The translations under genes and the position numbers were made by a program. DNA of 48,267 nucleotides from a virus. Under the pieces are notes generated by a model, which had not been told where the DNA came from, searched no databases, and saw only the letters and a list, made by a program, of their open reading frames with translations. Of the stretch, positions 40,965 to 48,267 are shown piece by piece; position 1 is the first letter of the stretch, and every line of letters begins with the position of its first letter. The stretch is taken from the IMG/VR virus record IMGVR_UViG_3300037558_001699, positions 1 to 48,267 of that record. One strand, given 5' to 3'.

Positions 40965-43900
40965 TCAGATGGTGATGATTCTCCAACCTTGTGTGCCATC
41001 ATAGAAGACCAGTTCAAATGCAGCACCCTCAGTGTTAACTGTCAAGTCTGAAGCGTCTCCCATGATTGGGTTACCGTTTCTACCAATCGTTAATGCGTTT
41101 GAATCAAATGTCTTGGCGACATCAAAGATTCTAACAGTATCACCCTTAACAGGAGATCCAGGTAAGGTAAGTGTGAATCCACCGCTAGTAGTATTACAGA
41201 ATGCTTGCTGTCTGTTTGCCAATGTGGTTCCATTACCACTGACATCTACATTACTGTAAGCACCCAGAGGCAACCAACCAGCACCGTTATAGAATTCAAA
41301 TCCATCAGAGTCGGTATCATAGCGGAGACCACCTTCGATTAGATCAATACCAGTTGGACGCCCAGCTTGGTTACCACGAGGTGGAACAAGAATACCAGAA
41401 GTGGTATCCATCTTACCGCGAGTGAGGAAGCCACGAACTGCTTTCTCAGTAGGACATGCTTGGTTAGAGTCGCCAGATAGGAATTCGTCAGAAGAGAATT
41501 CGTTAACTGCTTCACCAATCTGACCACCAATGGCACCCAGTCTCAGTTCAGAAAGACCTGACAGGTTGAATGCAGAGGCATCCAGGGTAGCAGCACCAGT
41601 CAACTGGTTAACAGAGAAGTATTCACCAACTCTGAAGTTACCACCTTGGTCAGTAGAGACGAAGAAGATCTTACCAGTGTTCAGTACAGTTGTCTCGTTA
41701 CCCTGAGAAGCTGTGTTCTCGTCAACATTTGGATAATTGGTTGCCGAAGTGTTACCTGTACCAATTAGCAGGAAGTCATGACCCGTAAGACGAACCTTGG
41801 AGAACTTAGATCTCATCAAGAACTCTTGATTATCATACGAAGCAGGAGCAGATCCTTTAACTGGTGCAATGTTGATCGTTGCACGACCATTTGCTTGGTT
41901 AACAGCATTAGTTGCTGCACTTACAAATGTATGGGAACTTGTATTTGTAGAAGGAATAGTACCTAGTGACTGGAATGAGAATGTATTCAAAGTCGTTGCT
42001 GAGATAGCAACTAATGTATTATGTAATTCGTCAGGGCTATTAGCGTTAACACCCGTGCCTTTCGCACGAGGATATGTTTTGGTTACTGTGTTTCCATCTA
42101 GAGCACAAGTAAATGATAACGAGTCAGTCTGTAGTTGAATATTATCTCCAACCATCATACCGTGACCATTAGATGTCAACTCTACGATACCGTTTGATGG
42201 GTTATAAGCACCAGCAGTTGGAGTAAAGTTATTACCAGGAACATAGTTACTTACAGTTCTGACGATGTATCCAATTGAATCGGAGAATCCTAATCCAACT
42301 GTAGTAAATCCAATCGTATCACCAACAAGTGGTGTTGTACTCAGTCCGACTACTTCAAATAGTCCATCCTTCTGTCCACCAACGGAGTTAGATGCAGATG
42401 CAATCTTAACATATCCTGTACCACCAGCACCGACAGAATCAAATTCAATGAACTCACCAGGTGTGAAGACAGTAGTACCAACACCAACAGCACCGTTAGC
42501 ACCATCGGCGTTACCAAATCCAGAATTGTACTTAAAGTACAGTTGATCACCAGAGATCTGATTGTTTGTAACTACAGCGCGAGCTCCTGATGTAGCACCA
42601 CGCATCGTAGCACCAACAGAGATAGTACCGGCAGAAGTACCCACTTGGGTTGCCATCTTGTCACCAAAGAGGCGAGCAGAGCGAGCAACTTCTAGTGTAG
42701 AGAATCCAACAGCTAATGCACCGTATGTACCGTAGGAGTTGTTACCTGAGAGAGATCTGATTTCAGATCCATCATCAGAAACATAACCGAAAGCACAGTA
42801 GTAAGTGAAGGAAGAAACAATCTCAGCAAGAGCATCATCTTCAAGCCAGAAACCTACACCACCGGAGTGAATGTTGGTAAAGGCATCGAAGACCATCGAC
42901 TTACCACCTCTACCCTCAGGTTTACCTTCGTGGACACCACCCTCAATAAAGATACCTACAGCACCTTCATGTCCAGTACCATCAGTACATACATTAGAGA
43001 ATGCGGTACAATCTTTAATATAAGGTGAACGCTCAAGAATAGGAGTATCAGGATTAAGTCTGAAGTAGACACCACAAGCTGTAGTACCTACACCAACCTT
43101 GGGTTGCCACTGATCAGTATTGAAAGGATCATTAGTATCATAATCAAATCCTTGCAGACCACGCATCGTGATTGCCTGAACCGTCGTAGAGTCAGACACG
43201 AAGAACATCGTGGAACGCTGATTAGGTGTTACACCATCAGTAGCAAAACCAGCAGCTGGTTCAACAGTCGTACCTCTCAGAACATCACCAGCAATCGAGA
43301 AGTTCTTAGGCAGTGTGATAGGAAGTTGCTCTCTGAATACACCAGCAGACAACTTCAGAATGATAGGAGATACATCAGTAACCTCACCACCGCTCACATA
43401 AGTATGAGCAATCGTAGAGATACCGACATTGGTAGTAAATGAATTGGAGTCAACTACAGAGTCAACTTTAAAGAAGAATCCTTGTGTACTATCTGGGAAG
43501 ATAGTAGTTGTGATACCAGCATGAGCTTGGGCACAAGTGAATCCAATACCCTGCAGTTTAACCTGACCCTGTGAGAACAGACCATGAGCAGCAGCAGTAA
43601 CTGTTGCAATACCGCTAGACTCATCATAAACAAAGTTGGTAATATCTCTTCTAATCTGACCAGCAGTAGAAGCAAATGAGATAGAACCCCAAGCATTATC
43701 AGGTGTAAGACCTGTACTTGTATCCGAACCTTGCTGTGCATCAACATAGTATACCTTGGTACGGAGACCAGGATACTGCCACTCAACCTCATCGCTAGAA
43801 GAGACTCTTAGATATGTACCTTGCGTACCAATACCCTGTCTCGAAGGGCCAGTACCATCTCTGGTAAGCAGGTCACCTTTAGTCGTCAGCAGTGCTGCAC

Positions 43901-44969
43901 TATCACCGATAGCGAACGCTGCCCACATGGTAACAGCAGTACCAGGTTGGACATTAATGTTAGATGATGCAATCGAGATGTAAGCAGAAGATGCAAACTC
44001 AGCGACATCATTAATCTCATATACACCAGAACCACTCCAGGTGCTTCTCCAATTGAAACCACGGTTAATCAGAGACCAACCATTAATACCAGTATCAACC
44101 GATGTAATACCAAGACCTACAGGTCGCTTATCAACTTCAATCTTAATATCGTCAGCAATATATGTAATACCACCAAGGGTTACAGTCTCACCTCTAGAAT
44201 ATGTCTGACTAGGAGCATAGGTAGATCCACCAGCAGTAGCAATACCACTGACAAGCAGAGTCCATTCCTGTGGACTGTCGTTAGGTTGAGAAGATAACGG
44301 GTTAGTACCAATAGCTACATATGATGCACCTTGGAACTCAACAATGTCACCTCTCTCGTAACGAGCCAGGGCATCATAGATACCCTCGTTAGTGAAAGCT
44401 TTACTGAAGTCTACGAAGTTTGATGATGGAGGATAGAAACCATCCGAACCAATACCTGTGAGATCGTGCAGGGATGTAGAGATCCCCTGCATCGATAAGT
44501 CTGCAGCGACTTGGAATGGTACTGTTGTTCGGTATTCTTGTCCGCCGTATCTAACAACATCATTGATGCCGTAGTAGGAGTTCGTAGTAAAGGCACCTCG
44601 GAAGTTCAGTCCCTCGCCGTAGAGCTCCCAGTATGCCGGGAAATCACTACTGTACCAGTTACTTTGGACACCGGTCGAAGTGTGTTGAGCCGTACAGATG
44701 TATTGATTACCGCCTTCCTTGACGATATCGTTTACAACATATCCGGTACTGACTGACCATTCGCCAGCATAATTCTGTCCCTCCGTATGAAGGTCCCAGT
44801 AGGTATTGTCGTTGGGAAATCCGGTAGAGCTGGCATCTGAGGTGTGGTTCCCTGTACATACATAGGAACTTGCACCGAATCTAACGATGTCATCAATAAT
44901 GAATGCGGTAGAGGGTGCCCAGGCACCACGCCAGTTAAATTTCAGTCTACCAAGTCTAAATTCTGCCAT
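40965..44969 (-). CDS. Large tail-fibre protein with CBM5/12-like repeats
   Basis: 1334 residues. The first 350 residues hold about six related units (FNWRGAWAPSTAFIIDDIVR, WSVSTGYVVNDIVKEGGNQY, FRGAFTTNSYYGINDVVRYG) with the W..xxxYxxxDxVxxxGxxYxC pattern of carbohydrate-binding modules 5/12. A pectate-lyase-like beta-helix part follows (VDAQQGSDTSTGLTPDNAWG, ILKLSAGVFREQLPITLPKN), then a beta-rich C-terminus ending AFELVFYDGTQGWRIITI. Likely long fibre with sugar-binding sites. Confidence 0.8.
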   Translation of the reverse strand: MAEFRLGRLKFNWRGAWAPSTAFIIDDIVRFGASSYVCTGNHTSDASSTGFPNDNTYWDLHTEGQNYAGEWSVSTGYVVNDIVKEGGNQYICTAQHTSTGVQSNWYSSDFPAYWELYGEGLNFRGAFTTNSYYGINDVVRYGGQEYRTTVPFQVAADLSMQGISTSLHDLTGIGSDGFYPPSSNFVDFSKAFTNEGIYDALARYERGDIVEFQGASYVAIGTNPLSSQPNDSPQEWTLLVSGIATAGGSTYAPSQTYSRGETVTLGGITYIADDIKIEVDKRPVGLGITSVDTGINGWSLINRGFNWRSTWSGSGVYEINDVAEFASSAYISIASSNINVQPGTAVTMWAAFAIGDSAALLTTKGDLLTRDGTGPSRQGIGTQGTYLRVSSSDEVEWQYPGLRTKVYYVDAQQGSDTSTGLTPDNAWGSISFASTAGQIRRDITNFVYDESSGIATVTAAAHGLFSQGQVKLQGIGFTCAQAHAGITTTIFPDSTQGFFFKVDSVVDSNSFTTNVGISTIAHTYVSGGEVTDVSPIILKLSAGVFREQLPITLPKNFSIAGDVLRGTTVEPAAGFATDGVTPNQRSTMFFVSDSTTVQAITMRGLQGFDYDTNDPFNTDQWQPKVGVGTTACGVYFRLNPDTPILERSPYIKDCTAFSNVCTDGTGHEGAVGIFIEGGVHEGKPEGRGGKSMVFDAFTNIHSGGVGFWLEDDALAEIVSSFTYYCAFGYVSDDGSEIRSLSGNNSYGTYGALAVGFSTLEVARSARLFGDKMATQVGTSAGTISVGATMRGATSGARAVVTNNQISGDQLYFKYNSGFGNADGANGAVGVGTTVFTPGEFIEFDSVGAGGTGYVKIASASNSVGGQKDGLFEVVGLSTTPLVGDTIGFTTVGLGFSDSIGYIVRTVSNYVPGNNFTPTAGAYNPSNGIVELTSNGHGMMVGDNIQLQTDSLSFTCALDGNTVTKTYPRAKGTGVNANSPDELHNTLVAISATTLNTFSFQSLGTIPSTNTSSHTFVSAATNAVNQANGRATINIAPVKGSAPASYDNQEFLMRSKFSKVRLTGHDFLLIGTGNTSATNYPNVDENTASQGNETTVLNTGKIFFVSTDQGGNFRVGEYFSVNQLTGAATLDASAFNLSGLSELRLGAIGGQIGEAVNEFSSDEFLSGDSNQACPTEKAVRGFLTRGKMDTTSGILVPPRGNQAGRPTGIDLIEGGLRYDTDSDGFEFYNGAGWLPLGAYSNVDVSGNGTTLANRQQAFCNTTSGGFTLTLPGSPVKGDTVRIFDVAKTFDSNALTIGRNGNPIMGDASDLTVNTEGAAFELVFYDGTQGWRIITI

Positions 44970-44981
44970 TGTAGGTTCTCG

Positions 44982-45332
44982 TTAAACAGGTTCAGAGTAT
45001 GAGTGGGTTCCATTAACCTGAAGGACTAGATATCCATCAGCGTCTAGGTAATAAAAAAGGTTGCGCCTGTCAAAGCGTATCTGTTGATATTTATCTTGCG
45101 GATTATTAGCAAGTCGCTTCTGCTCAGTAGTCTCTTCGACATAATCATCATAGTCACCAAACTCTTCAACCTGTGTCCCGTCTAAACGGAACGGATCAAA
45201 AGATTCAGATGTGGATGCAGTGCTCACTTTAGTAAAAAACAGCATGTCGTCTGCGTCTCTTCTCAAAGCGTAGACATAATAGCCCGTCGAATCCTGTGGT
45301 TGGAAGTGGGCGTTACTTAAAGTTAAAGCCAT
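44982..45332 (-). CDS. Conserved hypothetical fibre-operon protein
   Basis: 116 residues. NAHFQPQDSTGYYVYALRRD, ADDMLFFTKVSTASTSESFD, IRFDRRNLFYYLDADGYLVL. Beta-rich with an acidic middle. Position between fibre genes suggests a fibre-joining or assembly role; not recognised. Its start overlaps the stop of the gene at 45332. Confidence 0.65.
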   Translation of the reverse strand: MALTLSNAHFQPQDSTGYYVYALRRDADDMLFFTKVSTASTSESFDPFRLDGTQVEEFGDYDDYVEETTEQKRLANNPQDKYQQIRFDRRNLFYYLDADGYLVLQVNGTHSYSEPV

Positions 45333-45802
45333 TAGCTAATAATTCTCCAATAACTGCCAGTCCACAACAGCATTACAGTGATACCAGAAACATCAAGGTT
45401 CACAGGACCATCATCAATATTACCAATCGCATCTTTAAATTGATGCGCTGATGAGGTCAATATAACATTATTTATATTCCAATTTTGTGCGCCATCTGCG
45501 ATCTCAATACTATCGCCAACTGACAAGTTAACGATAGGCATAGTCGCGTTAATAACGCCAGAAGAAGTAGTACCAAGGTATCTCTTGTTGACAACCAACT
45601 GAGTTGTCAAAGGACCAGTCAGCTCGGTAAAAACAGGAGTAGCACCAGTTGCTGCTTGAGCAACTGTTTCTACATTGTTACCCGATCTAATGTAGATTTT
45701 CTGGTCAACTATATTAATAGCCATTTCACCATCTTCCAGATCTATAAGACCAGGAATTTGACCTTGCGTGGTACTTCGTTTTGGTTTAATGCGTGTAGGC
45801 AT
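45332..45802 (-). CDS. Small tail-fibre/collar-type protein
   Basis: 156 residues. N-terminus RIKPKRSTTQGQIPGLIDLE followed by DGEMAINIVDQKIYIRSGNN, a well-known tag at the N-terminus of phage fibre and fibre-attachment proteins. C-terminus VMLLWTGSYWRIIS. It is first in the fibre operon; ATAAATA lies 29 nt before the ATG. Confidence 0.7.
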   Translation of the reverse strand: MPTRIKPKRSTTQGQIPGLIDLEDGEMAINIVDQKIYIRSGNNVETVAQAATGATPVFTELTGPLTTQLVVNKRYLGTTSSGVINATMPIVNLSVGDSIEIADGAQNWNINNVILTSSAHQFKDAIGNIDDGPVNLDVSGITVMLLWTGSYWRIIS

Positions 45803-45827
45803 TATGGTTTACGAAATAGTGTGCGTC

Positions 45828-46406
45828 CTAGTATTTATCATAAAGATTAAACGCAAGTGAATACCTTGGTTCTCTTGACCTGTTTTCATCAACATGATGT
45901 GCCAGGGATCCAGGGAAGAGCATCATCATTCCTGCCGTTGGTTCGTAGGACCATGTTGTAACTTGAAGTTCTGCTAGAGAGTGATTGTCGTGATGATGAA
46001 AAGTAAATTCGCCAGAGTTCTGAGGGAAATCAATCCACAGAACTCCAGCTAAAGGACACCCAGGATGGGTGTGTTGTGAGTTATAACATCCAGTATGATT
46101 AATATTAAACCACATATTAGATAGTTTATATTGATTATCCCAGGAAACATATTCATGTTCCCTGTAAGTTTCAATCATTTTATCTACCCTATCTTCAATG
46201 TAGGATAAGAATTTATCGAACGATGGTTCTAAGTAAAAATTATCTGGACTTTGATACCCATTCACATTACTCCTATTATTTCCCTTATGCTTTAACGAAT
46301 AAGAATCCATCCAGTCCATGATGTCACCTTGAATAGTAGATTCAAAGTTCTTATCTTCATCATGGACAACGATATAGGGAAGGACTTTATGTGTAACGGG
46401 ACTCAT
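45828..46406 (-). CDS. 2-oxoglutarate/Fe(II) oxygenase (TIGR02466-like)
   Basis: 192 residues. MWFNINHTGCYNSQHTHPGC, then PLAGVLWIDFPQNSGEFTFH, MMMLFPGSLAHHVDENRS and RYSLAFNLYDKY: HxH iron-site candidate, distal His in LAHHV, Arg in EPRYSLAFN. Sixth such enzyme of the window. It overlaps the HExxH protein gene by one base. Confidence 0.75.
   Translation of the reverse strand: MSPVTHKVLPYIVVHDEDKNFESTIQGDIMDWMDSYSLKHKGNNRSNVNGYQSPDNFYLEPSFDKFLSYIEDRVDKMIETYREHEYVSWDNQYKLSNMWFNINHTGCYNSQHTHPGCPLAGVLWIDFPQNSGEFTFHHHDNHSLAELQVTTWSYEPTAGMMMLFPGSLAHHVDENRSREPRYSLAFNLYDKY
45832..45838 (-). promoter_or_regulatory. Late-promoter motif ATAAATA before fibre operon
   Basis: ATAAATA 29 nt before the ATG at 45802, inside the end of the oxygenase gene. 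Confidence 0.45.
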
Positions 46407-47068
46407 TATTTAATATAATCGTTTTCAACCAGGTACTTACGAGTCAATGGAGTTGGTTCATATACCTTCCACATCTCACCACCAGCACAAGCAGATAGTG
46501 CAGCTTGTGTCATACCTTCTGTACGACCTGCCCACTGTGCTTCTGCTTCCCATGGCACAGCATTTTTTGGGTATGTACGCTCTGCCATCACACGCCAGAT
46601 CATTGGCACTTCATCTTCAGGTTTGATAATAGCAATCAAACTATTCTGAATAGTTCCTGCCATACAATCCTGAGCAGCGTGCCATCCTTCATGCCGCATG
46701 AGCATCATCAGCGTGCTAGGCTCATCCATATACCTTTTATTCAGATAAAAGTTATTACTTACGGTATGATAAACACCACGATGCATTACTGGGAAGTAAC
46801 GAGAATCAGCAAGATATACATTGACACCAATCTGATTCAGTGTCACCAACAGTTGGTTGAACTCGTTTGCAAATGGCGTGTAACGCTCTGGATCTTTGTA
46901 TTTTGTTGAGATATCAATAAGAGAATATACTTCTTCCACATCTTTTGTACACTCACGCAAGAGCATACAACCCATGGAGTCCATGGAGTTAAATCCCCTT
47001 GTGATTTTATCTTCACCAGCAAAAACTGGTGATGCTGCTAGCAATAAGGCAAGTAGAACTTTTTTCAT
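46406..47068 (-). CDS. Secreted HExxH protein (putative zinc protease)
   Basis: 220 residues. Signal peptide MKKVLLALLLAASPVFA, then HEGWH (126-130) in LMMLMRHEGWHAAQDCMAG, a zincin HExxH, and WEAEAQWAGRTEGM (E174 and E176 as candidate third ligands). At least four cysteines in the mature part suit the periplasm. No close family is named by eye. It could cut periplasmic or cell-wall proteins at lysis. Confidence 0.7.
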   Translation of the reverse strand: MKKVLLALLLAASPVFAGEDKITRGFNSMDSMGCMLLRECTKDVEEVYSLIDISTKYKDPERYTPFANEFNQLLVTLNQIGVNVYLADSRYFPVMHRGVYHTVSNNFYLNKRYMDEPSTLMMLMRHEGWHAAQDCMAGTIQNSLIAIIKPEDEVPMIWRVMAERTYPKNAVPWEAEAQWAGRTEGMTQAALSACAGGEMWKVYEPTPLTRKYLVENDYIK

Positions 47069-47334
47069 ACTGAAAATTCTTCCAATGTCGATTCAGGTAA
47101 TTTTTGTTGAAGCTTTTGTTCACCCACTATGAATTCATAGGGTAGTCCTAGTTGTCCTGGTAATTGATAATCTGTTGTAGCAGTAACATCAATTACTTGG
47201 TCTTGGAGATACTTAGTCTTGTGATAGGTCCTGCCAGGAACCATAGCACAAAGACGAGCAGCATCTCGTTCCAATCCACAGTCTGCATACTTCCTACCGT
47301 CAGGAGTATAGACCGTCCAGTATTCTGATTGCAT
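47065..47334 (-). CDS. Small hypothetical protein (89 residues)
   Basis: Begins EYWTVYTPDGRKYADCGLER, then DAARLCAMVPGRTYHKTKYL and an acidic end. Mixed alpha/beta; two Cys. The start lies directly after the T-run of the terminator at 47335. Overlaps the HExxH gene by 4 nt. Confidence 0.6.
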   Translation of the reverse strand: MQSEYWTVYTPDGRKYADCGLERDAARLCAMVPGRTYHKTKYLQDQVIDVTATTDYQLPGQLGLPYEFIVGEQKLQQKLPESTLEEFSV

Positions 47335-47358
47335 AAAAAAAGAGGGGGGTGTTCCCCT
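47335..47358 (-). terminator. Rho-independent terminator
   Basis: Minus strand GAGGGG-AACACC-CCCCTC followed by seven T, ending the small-gene operon that stops at 47359. Confidence 0.75.
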
Positions 47359-47454
47359 CTAATTATAACACATTTTATCTGCATTGGCACGAGATGGTGG
47401 TCTGAATGGACAGTCTGGACACCCAGCACCACAACATCCTCTATTCTTTGTCAT
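47359..47454 (-). CDS. Small Cys-rich protein (31 residues, CCGxGCxxCP)
   Basis: MTKNRGCCGAGCPDCPFRPP, then SRANADKMCYN. The CCGxGCxxCP motif with an F/Y following matches the short DUF5522-type domain of bacteria. Its ATG overlaps the end of the 72-residue gene by 14 nt. Possibly metal binding; function unknown. Confidence 0.65.
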   Translation of the reverse strand: MTKNRGCCGAGCPDCPFRPPSRANADKMCYN

Positions 47455-47659
47455 AGAGTTGTTCCAGTTTTTCTCTAGAGAGATCTACATACATCAATTC
47501 TTCACCTGCTTGTGGTGCTTCAGGATGCTTTGGCTTACGAGGATTACTAATATCTATAGTATTAATAGATTGAATGTTAGCCCACATCATAGCGAAGGCA
47601 CCACCAGCAATCAGAGAAAAGCATACAAAATAAAGAAGGACTTCAAAACTATTCATCAT
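47441..47659 (-). CDS. Small membrane protein (72 residues)
   Basis: One membrane segment (VLLYFVCFSLIAGGAFAMMW) followed by INTIDISNPRKPKHPEAPQA and GEELMYVDLSREKLEQLYDK. The soluble part resembles short cyanobacterial host proteins, so it may be of host origin. Overlaps the next gene upstream by 4 nt. Confidence 0.65.
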   Translation of the reverse strand: MMNSFEVLLYFVCFSLIAGGAFAMMWANIQSINTIDISNPRKPKHPEAPQAGEELMYVDLSREKLEQLYDKE

Positions 47660-47901
47660 GCTTCCTGAAGAGATTGAACTGTGTTGTGAAGTTCTCCAAT
47701 ATCACGGAGACCTTCAACGCTGAACCATGGGGCATTTGCCCAACTGAATCCTTCACCCATGGTGCTATCGGGTGCCGTAATATACCAATGACAAGCTGTG
47801 TCTGGTACATCTACTGCACACTTAGACCAATCGTCACTCCACTGTGGGACTTGTACCCACATAATGGCAGCAAACATAAGACTGAAGAGTGATTTAATCA
47901 T
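47656..47901 (-). CDS. Small secreted or membrane-anchored protein (81 residues)
   Basis: N-terminal hydrophobic segment (SLFSLMFAAIMWV), then a Trp/Asp-rich soluble part (QVPQWSDDWSKC, CHWYITAPDS) with two Cys. Function unknown. Overlaps the DoxX-like gene by 8 nt. Confidence 0.6.
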   Translation of the reverse strand: MIKSLFSLMFAAIMWVQVPQWSDDWSKCAVDVPDTACHWYITAPDSTMGEGFSWANAPWFSVEGLRDIGELHNTVQSLQEA

Positions 47902-48267
47902 TTGTGAGTCTCCTCATTATGAGGTGGTCTATTGAGAAATTACCAGCGCCAGTTAGAAGAACACATGCTGCACCTCCCCAGTAAAGAACTAGGAGTTCTA
48001 ACAAGTAGATATTAAATCCACCTGTCATAACAGCATGATAGATTGCAAAGGACATAGTGCCTAGGATTGCCAAGGCACCCAGTAGAGTGCCAAGTCCAAA
48101 GATAATCATCCAACTTCCTACAATCTCAGAAAATGCTGCGATGTAGGAGAAGAAGATTGGGAATGGAAGATGTAATGGTCTTACAAATGCATCCGCAAAG
48201 TTTTCAATGTTCTCTAGTTTCTCGTATCCATGATGGATAAGCATGATGCCTACCGATAAACGAAGTA
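47894..48267 (-). CDS. DoxX-like membrane protein, 5' end outside window
   Basis: An in-frame extension upstream of the ATG at 48244 (LRLSVGIMLIHHGYEKLENI) gives the DoxX N-terminal pattern (RLxxGxxxxxHGxxKL), so the true start lies beyond the window. Four hydrophobic segments follow (IFFSYIAAFSEIVGSWMIIF, TLLGALAILGTMSFAIYHAV, IYLLELLVLYWGGAACVLLT). DoxX proteins are small inner-membrane proteins linked to redox or stress. Its job in the phage is unknown. Confidence 0.7.
   Translation of the reverse strand, partial: LRLSVGIMLIHHGYEKLENIENFADAFVRPLHLPFPIFFSYIAAFSEIVGSWMIIFGLGTLLGALAILGTMSFAIYHAVMTGGFNIYLLELLVLYWGGAACVLLTGAGNFSIDHLIMRRLTND

Overview
The window is part of a T4-like contractile-tailed cyanophage (marine cyanomyovirus, Kyanoviridae type). 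The evidence is a T4 baseplate/hub gene set (gp26, gp51, gp27-like, gp5, gp48, gp53, gp54-like), the head-completion protein gp4, the ssDNA-binding protein gp32 and the late-transcription factor gp33. These sit beside genes typical of phages of marine Synechococcus and Prochlorococcus: talC, cp12, phoH, thyX, glutaredoxin, DUF1825 and DUF4278 proteins, and many 2-oxoglutarate/Fe(II) oxygenases. Coding density is very high, most neighbours overlap by 1-50 nt, and I see no tRNA, rRNA, CRISPR array, integrase or insertion sequence.

Layout. 1-4.9 kb: a plus-strand membrane protein cut by the window edge runs into three secreted proteins on the minus strand, followed by an oxygenase, small unknown proteins and transaldolase TalC. 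4.9-14.8 kb (minus): spike/needle proteins, gp5, CP12, gp27-like hub protein, two tape-measure-like proteins (one with a SleB-like cell-wall hydrolase domain), gp51, gp26 and a gp54-like protein. 14.8-17.7 kb (plus): gp4, three small proteins, gp48 and gp53. 17.7-26.8 kb (minus): small structural proteins, a carbamoyltransferase overlapping gp32, then DUF1825, an oxygenase, gp33, a PD-(D/E)XK nuclease, PhoH, ThyX, many small proteins and glutaredoxin. 26.8-31.8 kb: a 1651-residue tail-fibre-like protein with an intact subtilisin domain. 31.9-39.2 kb: a sugar and modification cluster (ADP-heptose epimerase, cupin, HAD phosphatase, heptose kinase, heptose nucleotidyltransferase, carbamoyltransferase, GT9-like glycosyltransferase, three oxygenases). 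39.3-45.8 kb: tail-fibre proteins, including a cysteine-rich glycine-rich protein and a 1334-residue fibre with CBM5/12-like repeats. 45.8-48.3 kb: an oxygenase, a secreted HExxH protein, small membrane proteins and an edge-truncated DoxX-like protein.

How it works together. TalC and CP12 would shift host carbon flow from the Calvin cycle to the pentose phosphate pathway; ThyX, PhoH, the nuclease and gp32 serve nucleotide supply and replication; gp33 serves late transcription. An ATAAATA/CTAAATA motif lies 13-36 nt before many start codons, as expected of T4-type late promoters. A smaller set of genes has near-consensus host sigma-70 promoters, two of which carry inverted repeats overlapping the promoter. 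The most notable items are: a -1 frameshift signal joining gp26 to gp51; a heptose plus carbamoyl modification cassette lying between two giant fibre genes; a subtilase-fibre fusion; a 5' leader with a 42-bp-period repeat that could form two exclusive hairpins; and a secreted-protein gene with no visible start codon that also overlaps an opposing gene by 230 nt.
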